A stretch of DNA of 64,000 bases, from the NCBI GenBank assembly GCA_035299505.1, contig DATGWL010000159.1:1-64000 (forward strand). Direction: 5' to 3'. Position numbers and translations under genes: made by a program. The notes under the pieces are model-generated. The model saw only the letters and a program-made list of their open reading frames with translations, did no database searches and was not told the DNA's origin. The stretch is from M3007 sp035299505 (GTDB lineage Bacteria; Bacteroidota; Bacteroidia; Chitinophagales; Saprospiraceae). Of the stretch, positions 58,244-64,000 are shown one piece after another; within the stretch, counting starts at the first letter, position 1; every line of letters begins with the position of its first letter.

Positions 58244-60112
58244 ATGAGAAAAAAAATTGAGATCCTGGCTCCGGCGAAAAACCTCTATCAGGGTATGGCA
58301 GCCGTGAATGCAGGGGCAGACGCCGTGTACATGGGCGCACACATGTTCGGTGCGCGCACGAATGCCACTAACTCCATCGAAGACATAGCCGAAATGGTCC
58401 GGTATGCCCACCTGTTCAAAGCCAAGGTGCTGGTAACCGTCAATACTATTTTATACGAAAATGAACTGGAGGCTTGTCGCCAACTGATCTGGGAATTGTA
58501 TCAGGTGGGGGTTGATGCCATTATTGTGCAGGATATGGCGATCCTGGAAATGGATCTGCCTCCCATTGCCATTCACGCCAGTACACAAGCCAACAATCGC
58601 GATGCTGCCCACGTGAAGTTCCTGGCCGATGCTGGCATAAAACGAGTGGTACTGGCCCGCGAGCTCAACCTCGATCAGATCAGGGAAATACACCAGGCAA
58701 GCGATGTTGAACTGGAGTTTTTCGTTACCGGCGCCTTGTGCGTTTCTTTCAGCGGCAACTGCTATATGAGCGTGGCCAATGGCGAACGCTCCGCCAATCG
58801 GGGCTCATGCGCCCAAAACTGTCGCCTGCCATACCGACTGATCGATGGCAAAGGAGAAACCCTGATTGAAAGTAGTCATTTGCTTTCTATCAAAGACCTC
58901 GACCTGAGCGATGAACTGCCCAATCTGATCAAGGCGGGTATTTGCTCCTTCAAAATTGAGGGCAGGTTGAAAGACATTGTTTATGTAAAGAACAATACCT
59001 CCTACCTGCGCAAACGACTGGATGCTTTCCTGGAGGCTCATGCCGACCAGTATGAGAAAGCTTCCTCCGGACGCACCTTTTACAACTTTGAACCTGAGCT
59101 CGACCGGAGTTTTAACCGCGGATACACGGATTATTTTCTCAATCATCGCCGCGAAAAAATCGGCTCCTGGGAAAGTCCGAAATCCAAAGGCCAATACATC
59201 GGCAAGCTCCTGGAAATTAAGGCCAACGGCTACCGGATTGAAAACTATGAGTTGCTTAATAACGGCGACGGACTTTACTTCATCAATCAGGATGGCATAG
59301 CGGATGGGGCTTTGGTTAATATCATTGTGAACGATCTGGTGGTGCCCAATGAAATGAAAGCCCTGGCTGTGGGCACAGAAATTTACCGCAACCTCGATGC
59401 CGAATTCACCCGGATGATTGAAAACGAGAACAGCGCCGTTCGGAAAATCGGGGTTACCATGCAGTTTTCAGAAACGGATAACGGGTTTAGTTTGCAGGTA
59501 ACAGATGAAGACGGGCATACCGTTACCGTGCAGCAGGAAATGGCCAAAGAACCGGCCAAAAATGCCGAAGGTTTGATTGATAACATCAAAAAGAACCTGG
59601 CCAAAACCGGCAACACCCCTTTCATGGCTGATGAGGTGCATGTTGAATTCAGTCAAGACTGGTTCCTGCCCAATTCCAGGGTGAACGAGATTCGGCGAGC
59701 AGCCTTGGAGCAATTGGCTGAAGTACGGGTAAAAGAATACCAAAGGGAGGAAATCCCGCTGGTGAAAACCGAGCATCCGTACCCGGTGAAATCGCTGGAT
59801 TATACGTTCAATGTTTCCAATTCCATGGCACGGACTTTTTACCACCGGCATGGGGTAACCGACATTGAAAAAGCCTTTGAATTGCAGTGGGATCCTGGAA
59901 AATCGCGTGTAATGGTAACCAAATACTGCGTTAAGTACGAACTGGGCAAATGTCCGCGTTACCAGCGTGAAACCATGGGTACGAAGGTGGCCGAGCCGTT
60001 AACGCTCAAGCATGGCGAAGTAGAATACAAACTCAAATTCAACTGCAAACCCTGCGAGATGGAGATATGGGAGAAGGATGCGGAGTTTGTGATTGAGGAG
60101 GACGAGGATTAG
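58244..60112 (+). CDS. U32-family protein, RlhA/TrhP-type RNA hydroxylase
   Basis: A 622-residue cytosolic protein. The N-terminal U32 domain starts KIEILAPAKNLYQGMAAVNAGADAVYMGA. The cysteine signature of U32 hydroxylases is present: CVSFSGNCYM and RGSCAQNC (residues about 166-192), likely Fe-S ligands. A later domain corresponds to the DUF3656-like insertion, and the C-terminal end has KYCVKYELGKCPRYQ and FNCKPCEMEIW, a further four-Cys set. Named relatives hydroxylate tRNA U34 (TrhP) or 23S rRNA C2501 (RlhA) using prephenate; size and domain order fit the RlhA side, but the RNA target is not certain. Older annotations call it a collagenase-like peptidase. Confidence 0.85.
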   Translation: MRKKIEILAPAKNLYQGMAAVNAGADAVYMGAHMFGARTNATNSIEDIAEMVRYAHLFKAKVLVTVNTILYENELEACRQLIWELYQVGVDAIIVQDMAILEMDLPPIAIHASTQANNRDAAHVKFLADAGIKRVVLARELNLDQIREIHQASDVELEFFVTGALCVSFSGNCYMSVANGERSANRGSCAQNCRLPYRLIDGKGETLIESSHLLSIKDLDLSDELPNLIKAGICSFKIEGRLKDIVYVKNNTSYLRKRLDAFLEAHADQYEKASSGRTFYNFEPELDRSFNRGYTDYFLNHRREKIGSWESPKSKGQYIGKLLEIKANGYRIENYELLNNGDGLYFINQDGIADGALVNIIVNDLVVPNEMKALAVGTEIYRNLDAEFTRMIENENSAVRKIGVTMQFSETDNGFSLQVTDEDGHTVTVQQEMAKEPAKNAEGLIDNIKKNLAKTGNTPFMADEVHVEFSQDWFLPNSRVNEIRRAALEQLAEVRVKEYQREEIPLVKTEHPYPVKSLDYTFNVSNSMARTFYHRHGVTDIEKAFELQWDPGKSRVMVTKYCVKYELGKCPRYQRETMGTKVAEPLTLKHGEVEYKLKFNCKPCEMEIWEKDAEFVIEEDED

Positions 60113-60145
60113 AGAGTCAGAGAGGTTTAACCTCTCCGACTCTCT
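60111..60145. terminator. hairpin between convergent U32 and thioredoxin-like genes
   Basis: AGAGAGTCAGAGAGGTT pairs with AACCTCTCCGACTCTCT with one mismatch and almost no loop. It starts within the TAG stop of the U32 gene. It has no T run; the position suggests a bidirectional terminator. Confidence 0.65.
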
Positions 60146-60156
60146 ATGGTAACAAC

Positions 60157-60669
60157 CTACTTCTTCCCATTTGCCAACACCAGATTGGCATCATTGAGGA
60201 ACTTAACCTCTTCTTTTCCTGCTTCAGCGCCGGTGGGATAACCCAGCGAACCCAATGCATTCAGGTTGAGGTTTTTGGTGTCTTTTTCTTCTGTTACATA
60301 AAAGATCCAGATGGTTGGATAGCCCTGGATTTTAAATGCCTGGGCCAGTGCCTGATTTTGCTGGGCAAGCTCGGGAGGCAGTTGTTTGCGGCGAGGAAAG
60401 TCGAGTTCGAGGAGAATCACATTTTTTTTAGCCCAGGATACAAAGGCTTCTTTGGCAAATACATCTGCCTGCAATTTCTTGCACCAGCCACACCAATCGC
60501 TTCCTGTAAAAAATCCAAAAATAGGCTTTTTAGAAGCCTCAGAGGCCTCCATGGCCTTTGATATGTCGGTAAACCATTGCAGATCATCTGAATGGTTGGT
60601 GGAAGTCTGCGCTGTGCCTGAAAACTGGACCCCTGCCAGAAACAGGGTGAGAAAAGCAAATAATTTCAT
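60157..60669 (-). CDS. exported thioredoxin-fold protein
   Basis: A 170-residue periplasmic protein. The signal peptide MKLFAFLTLFLAGVQFSGTA precedes a thioredoxin fold with redox motif C60-G-W-C63 in GSDWCGWCKKLQADVF. The cis-Pro region is IQGYPTIWIF. The layout matches the DUF255/thioredoxin_7 group used as periplasmic thiol reductants or disulfide carriers. It converges with the U32 gene, and its upstream neighbour is the S41 peptidase. Confidence 0.9.
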   Translation of the reverse strand: MKLFAFLTLFLAGVQFSGTAQTSTNHSDDLQWFTDISKAMEASEASKKPIFGFFTGSDWCGWCKKLQADVFAKEAFVSWAKKNVILLELDFPRRKQLPPELAQQNQALAQAFKIQGYPTIWIFYVTEEKDTKNLNLNALGSLGYPTGAEAGKEEVKFLNDANLVLANGKK

Positions 60670-60735
60670 GGAACTTTTATTTATGCGGCAAAGTTATGGG
60701 GTTTCCACACGCGGCGCCCAAAAATCTTGTGCACC

Positions 60736-62166
60736 TTACTGTTTCAACAGGCGCATGGTTTGCTCCAGCCAGTCGGAGTGGTTATCCAGGCGGTAATCCG
60801 GGGCTATGCCCACCACTTCATATTTACGTTGGTGGCGGTAGCGGGTCATGGTGCAGCCTAGGTTGAATGCAAAACAGGGTGTTTCAACCCCGCCAATTTC
60901 CCCATACCCAACGTAACCGCCGGAATTCTCGCCCACCAGGATGGTCTTCTTACTCTCTTTGGCCCAGAATAGCAGCGATTCGCAGGAGCTGGCGCATTTG
61001 TTGTTCACGATGATGGCCACTTTAGACGGCCATTTGAGTACCGAATCTAGCTTAACCATTCCGCCATCACTGCGGCGCATGTAGGATTGTTCCGGTTGTT
61101 TTTTCATGCGGTTAATTTCCTGGCGCATCCCGTCCAATGAAGCCTGGTCAAAATTGAGGGTGTCTTTGCTCATAAAACTGTACCATTCCTCAAACACCTT
61201 GATGTTGTCTTTGGTCACATACACATCTACCACATCACTCTTGAAAGGACCGGTGTATATGTATTCGAGTAATTGCCGGGCATTACCGTCGTTTCCGCCG
61301 CCGTTGTTGCGTACATCTATGATCAGATACGGTTTAGCGCGCACCTGTGCATCGTGGTGCGCGTAAAAAGTATCCAGCATAGCCGTACTGTGCCCCGAAA
61401 AAGTTGGAATGCGCATGTAGTTGGTTTCGGCATCCAGGGCTCTGAATTCTACATTATTGGATGGATTCAGGTTATAATCATGTCGTTCCTTCAAGCTGGT
61501 TTTGAACCAGTTATCGCCCAGGCGTCCATCCTGTAATACCATGGAATGGTAATACTGAAGCGAATGGTTTCTCATATACATGAAAGCTTCAAAAACGCCT
61601 GGCATGCCTGCTTTGTGCCTGAGTTCCAATTTCACCTGTCCTGGTTCCCAAAGCGGGGTTTTGGATTCCAGGATCACGCCCACATAATCACGCAGCCCTT
61701 TTTTGTTGGCTACAATCAGTATGGTGTAGACAGAGTCTTTGGTTTGATAAATCCCCTCAATATCGTTAAGCGGCCGGTTTTGGTATTGGCGTGAATTCAG
61801 CTCAATACGTTCCCTTTTGGCAAATACCGTAGTCTGTTTAAATGCCTGCACAGCAGCCGGATCTTTATCGTTGACAGCCTCGCTTTCCATGCTGATATGG
61901 GAGTGATTATCTTTAAAAAACTCCACGTAATAGGTAAGTAACTTGAAGCAATCTGTGGTTTCAACAGCATTTTGGGCCAATAGGCGGAGTTCCGCCTTCA
62001 AGGTTTCGTAGGATTTGCGGGTTTCTTTCGTAACATTGTCTTTGAACCCGGGCAGGTTCTGTTCGTAGTAACGCACCACAAAGTCCAGCTCATCCGTACA
62101 AGAGCAGGATTGAGCAGGAAGGTATTGGGCAAGCAAAACCAGGAGGAAGGGAATCAGGTATTTCAT
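60736..62166 (-). CDS. secreted S41-family peptidase
   Basis: A 476-residue exported protein; signal peptide MKYLIPFLLVLLAQYLPAQS followed by CSC. The C-terminal half is an S41 (tail-specific protease/TSP-like) domain: LIIDVRNNGGGNDG, and KVAIIVNNKCASSCESLLFWAKES with the nucleophile Ser in the CASSCES segment, then GENSGGYVGYGE. No PDZ domain is evident, as in other Bacteroidota members where the family is often called tricorn-like. The nucleophile is flanked by two Cys. It is divergent from nrtR, with the hairpin 62178-62231 and the first operator between. Confidence 0.86.
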   Translation of the reverse strand: MKYLIPFLLVLLAQYLPAQSCSCTDELDFVVRYYEQNLPGFKDNVTKETRKSYETLKAELRLLAQNAVETTDCFKLLTYYVEFFKDNHSHISMESEAVNDKDPAAVQAFKQTTVFAKRERIELNSRQYQNRPLNDIEGIYQTKDSVYTILIVANKKGLRDYVGVILESKTPLWEPGQVKLELRHKAGMPGVFEAFMYMRNHSLQYYHSMVLQDGRLGDNWFKTSLKERHDYNLNPSNNVEFRALDAETNYMRIPTFSGHSTAMLDTFYAHHDAQVRAKPYLIIDVRNNGGGNDGNARQLLEYIYTGPFKSDVVDVYVTKDNIKVFEEWYSFMSKDTLNFDQASLDGMRQEINRMKKQPEQSYMRRSDGGMVKLDSVLKWPSKVAIIVNNKCASSCESLLFWAKESKKTILVGENSGGYVGYGEIGGVETPCFAFNLGCTMTRYRHQRKYEVVGIAPDYRLDNHSDWLEQTMRLLKQ

Positions 62167-62177
62167 GAAATTGGTTT

Positions 62178-62231
62178 AGCGTGTGTCTGAAAAACATTGC
62201 CGGAGTCAACAATGTTTTTCAGACACACGCT
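62178..62231. repeat. 54-bp perfect hairpin with 10-nt loop
   Basis: Arm AGCGTGTGTCTGAAAAACAT.. (62178-62199) and its exact complement (62210-62231) give 22 matched pairs. The inner GTGTGTCTGAAAA(A/G)CATT also occurs once at 2914-2932. It lies between two divergent genes, so it is not a terminator for either. Confidence 0.8.
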
Positions 62232-62326
62232 TGGGTATAGATCAATATAGGTGCATACAGGTTGCAGTAATGAGCAATTTTCTTGCAGAAATCTATTTGC
62301 ACCTTAAAAAAATAAATAATGGCAAC

Positions 62327-62347
62327 TTTGCGTAAAATTTACGCATT
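62327..62347. promoter_or_regulatory. NrtR-type operator 1, upstream of nrtR
   Basis: TTTGCGTA-AAATT-TACGCATT. The inner GCGTA-N5-TACGC is shared with two more sites (63035 and 63088). The match 62329-62345 is a perfect palindrome with one central base. It ends 9 bp before the nrtR start codon and follows CAACTTTG, a near -7 box, suggesting autoregulation. Confidence 0.75.
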
Positions 62348-62355
62348 CTAAGAGC

Positions 62356-63045
62356 ATGGAGGAACAAAATATAAAAGTAGCGGTAGACGCCATTGTGTTC
62401 GGATATAATCATAATCAGCTACACGTGTTGCTGGTACGGCAGAAGTATGGCCCCATGCAAGGTCGCTGGGTATTGGTGGGCGGTTTTTTGCAAAACGGGG
62501 AATCATTACAATCTGCCATGGAGCGAGAATTACAGGAAGAAACAGGGCTCTCTATCAAGTATTTGGAACAATTGTATACATTCGGCGATGATGTGCACCG
62601 CGACCCGCGTGCGCAGGTAATTTCTGTTGCCTACTTTGCACTGGTAAATAATACTGATCTGATACCACGTGCCGATACTGATGCCGAAGAAGCGCTTTGG
62701 TTCCCCATGAACCAATTACCACAACTTGGATACGACCATGACCAAATCCTGCAAATGGCACTCAAGCGACTTCAAGCCAAACTAACCTACCAACCAATTG
62801 GTTTCGATTTGCTTCCGGAACTGTTTCTGTTTTCAGACCTTGAAAATTTGTACTGCAGCATATTAGGCCGGGAAATTGATCGCCGAAACTTCCGAAAGAA
62901 AGTCCTCAGTTTCGGGTTTGTTGAAGAAACAGAGCTGATTGCACAAAAAGGCGCTGGCCGACCGGCAAAATATTTTCGATTTAACAAACTGAAATACAAT
63001 CAGTTAGAAAAAGAAGGCATGGCCTTTGAAATACAATTTGCGTAA
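62356..63045 (+). CDS. nrtR: NrtR-family Nudix-related transcriptional regulator
   Basis: A 229-residue regulator of NAD metabolism. The N-terminal Nudix fold (1-150) carries a complete Nudix box, GFLQNGESLQSAMEREL then QEETGL (pattern G-x5-E-x7-REL-x-EE-x-G), with no degenerate catalytic position; many NrtR proteins have lost it. A C-terminal winged helix (about 155-229) contains LYCSILGREIDRRNFRKKVL and GRPAKYFRFN, both typical. NrtR repressors leave DNA on binding ADP-ribose. Three identical-type palindromes lie before it and before the PRPP synthetase-like gene, which supports the assignment. Confidence 0.92.
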   Translation: MEEQNIKVAVDAIVFGYNHNQLHVLLVRQKYGPMQGRWVLVGGFLQNGESLQSAMERELQEETGLSIKYLEQLYTFGDDVHRDPRAQVISVAYFALVNNTDLIPRADTDAEEALWFPMNQLPQLGYDHDQILQMALKRLQAKLTYQPIGFDLLPELFLFSDLENLYCSILGREIDRRNFRKKVLSFGFVEETELIAQKGAGRPAKYFRFNKLKYNQLEKEGMAFEIQFA

Positions 63046-63059
63046 ATAATACGCAAATT
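63035..63059. promoter_or_regulatory. NrtR-type operator 2
   Basis: AATTTGCGTA-AATAA-TACGCAAATT, 10-bp perfect arms with a 5-bp centre. It overlaps the last three codons and stop of nrtR. A second small palindrome GCAAAT-T-ATTTGC (63053-63065) overlaps its right half. Confidence 0.8.
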
Positions 63060-63061
63060 AT

Positions 63062-63093
63062 TTGCAAGTACGGATTGTACGCTCATACATTTG
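63062..63093 (+). promoter_or_regulatory. promoter before the PRPP synthetase-like gene
   Basis: TTG at 63062-63064, 21-bp spacer, TACATTTG at 63086-63093, a full -7 match. The -7 box overlaps operator 3, so bound repressor would block it. The predicted start is near 63100, leaving about 10 nt before ATG 63110. Confidence 0.6.
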
Positions 63094-63112
63094 CGTAAAA
63101 AATACGCAAATG
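63088..63112. promoter_or_regulatory. NrtR-type operator 3, covering the start codon
   Basis: CATTTGCGTA-AAAAA-TACGCAAATG, 10-bp perfect arms with a 5-bp centre. Its first bases lie in the -7 box and its last three are the ATG of the next gene. Confidence 0.8.
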
Positions 63113-63949
63113 GTGTCTCATACGCTTTCCCTGGATCCAACATTCCAACCTTTTACCGAGGGAAAATCTTTGTCATTTGAAACATTTACCTTTTCTGGCG
63201 GGGAGCCCCATATCAGAATTAACCCTGATTTTGATCCGGATGCTGGTGTTCGCATTGCACACCGGATCAATTCCTTCTACGACCTTGGCCTGCTTTGCCT
63301 GGCCGTAGATGCTTTGCGTCGACTGGGTGTCAGGCATATAGAATCATTTATACCGTATTTCCCGGCGGCGCGGCAGGACCGGGTTATGAGTGCAGGAGAG
63401 CCCCTTTCGGTAAAGGTTTATGCCGACATTATTAACGCATTATTGCTGCAAAAAGTAACCATTTTCGATCCGCATTCGGATGTTACACCTGCGTTATTGC
63501 ATCATTGTCAGGTGATGAATAACCATGCGTTTATTGCCCAGGCGCTTAGTGATTTGAGTCCGAATACCTTGCTGGTATCTCCAGACGCAGGAGCCTTAAA
63601 AAAAATCTATTATCTGGCAAAGGCGCTTGGAGGCCGCCAGGTAATTGAGTGCAGCAAAAACAGGGAAATCCAAACTGGTCAATTGCATGATTTTAAGGTA
63701 TATGCAGATGACTTACAAGGCCAACCCGGTCTGCTGGTTGATGACATTTGCGATGGCGGGAGAACATTTTTAGGACTTGCAGCAGCCTTGAAGGCAAAAA
63801 ATGCGGGTCCATTGTATCTGGCTGTAAGCCATGGCATTTTCAGCAATGGCTTTGAGGCGCTGAATGGTTCTTTTGAACGCATTTTCACCACCAACTCCAT
63901 TCAATCCATTTCCCAACCATCCATCACACAAATAGGCATTTTGTTATAA
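63110..63949 (+). CDS. prs: ribose-phosphate pyrophosphokinase-like protein of NAD salvage
   Basis: A 279-residue cytosolic protein of the PRPP synthetase family, shorter than the usual 310-320. The N-terminal half has FSGGEPHIRINPDF and the flexible loop FIPYFPAARQDRVMSAGEPLSVKVYADI, including the ATP-binding YFPAARQDR segment. VSPDAGALKK and the PRPP loop DDICDGGRTF (canonical form DDxxDTGGT) follow. PRPP feeds nicotinamide phosphoribosyltransferase, and such short prs copies are known beside nadV in NrtR regulons. ATG 63110 is chosen: the longer frame from TTG 63062 translates the operator and promoter. GTG 63113 is an alternative. Confidence 0.87.
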   Translation: MVSHTLSLDPTFQPFTEGKSLSFETFTFSGGEPHIRINPDFDPDAGVRIAHRINSFYDLGLLCLAVDALRRLGVRHIESFIPYFPAARQDRVMSAGEPLSVKVYADIINALLLQKVTIFDPHSDVTPALLHHCQVMNNHAFIAQALSDLSPNTLLVSPDAGALKKIYYLAKALGGRQVIECSKNREIQTGQLHDFKVYADDLQGQPGLLVDDICDGGRTFLGLAAALKAKNAGPLYLAVSHGIFSNGFEALNGSFERIFTTNSIQSISQPSITQIGILL

Positions 63950-63992
63950 AAATGCCTGCTACTTCTTTTTCATCCACCTATTTCACCGTAAC

Positions 63993-64000
63993 ATGAATCC
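63993..64000 (+). CDS. start of a further gene, truncated by the window end
   Basis: ATG AAT CC, 43 bp after the PRPP synthetase-like stop and in the same orientation. Too short to identify. Context suggests nicotinamide phosphoribosyltransferase (nadV) as the natural next gene, but this is only inference. Confidence 0.35.

Noticed and set aside
63062..63109. upstream TTG start of the PRPP synthetase-like gene
   Set aside because: The extra 16 codons translate the -33/-7 boxes and operator 3, and family members begin near the ATG at 63110.

Overview
The window looks like chromosomal DNA of a Bacteroidota member, most likely Saprospiria or a neighbouring class. The evidence is the type IX secretion (T9SS) C-terminal domains, a giant SprB-repeat surface protein, a hybrid two-component regulator with Reg_prop/Y_Y_Y sensor, an archaeal-type prolyl-tRNA synthetase, a fused E1 alpha/beta 2-oxo acid dehydrogenase, and TAnnTTTG-type -7 promoter boxes. 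Class placement is inference. I see no rRNA, intact tRNA, CRISPR array, transposase or phage structural gene.

Layout: 1-500 holds a tandem unit of GIY-YIG nuclease gene, tRNA remnant and hairpin terminator. 500-11,500 is mostly minus-strand housekeeping and envelope genes (polytopic membrane protein, tadA, GNAT, Skp-like chaperone, TolC-like fragment, hisS, Wzx-like flippase, Nfu). 12-18.7 kb has a lipoprotein, proS, a T9SS subtilisin and the E1 alpha/beta fusion. 18.9-27.3 kb pairs a hybrid sensor/regulator with a large secreted protein (two ricin-like modules, a hydrophobic helical region, HYR-like repeats), separated by three 21-bp repeats. 27.4-35.5 kb has map, a HipA-like/DUF3037 pair, a membrane-anchored EEP hydrolase, DUF4197 and an ArgE-like/argH pair. 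36-48.4 kb is a surface and secretion block: SprB-repeat adhesin, M1 peptidase, Asp-box protein and a DUF4874/DUF4832 protein. 48.7-52.2 kb has an S24 repressor, parA, an unknown partner and a sugar-phosphate isomerase. 52.8-58.1 kb is a run of poorly characterised envelope genes ending in a PA14-OmpA protein. 58.2-62.2 kb has a U32 protein, a thioredoxin-like protein and an S41 peptidase. 62.3-64.0 kb is an NAD-type regulon: NrtR, a PRPP synthetase-like enzyme and the start of a further gene, with three near-identical palindromic operators.

The most unusual property is the intergenic DNA. Many gaps hold short dispersed repeats, often as two inverted arrays around a unique loop. One family (6900, 8373, 54981) has an invariant palindromic centre and locus-specific arms, and every difference between copies is matched on the opposite arm. 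Some repeats have entered genes: one forms the C-terminus of the flippase, one abuts the TolC-like stop codon, and one 30-bp palindrome sits in frame inside an acetyltransferase.

All calls rest on reading the sequence and remembered family features. No database search was run.
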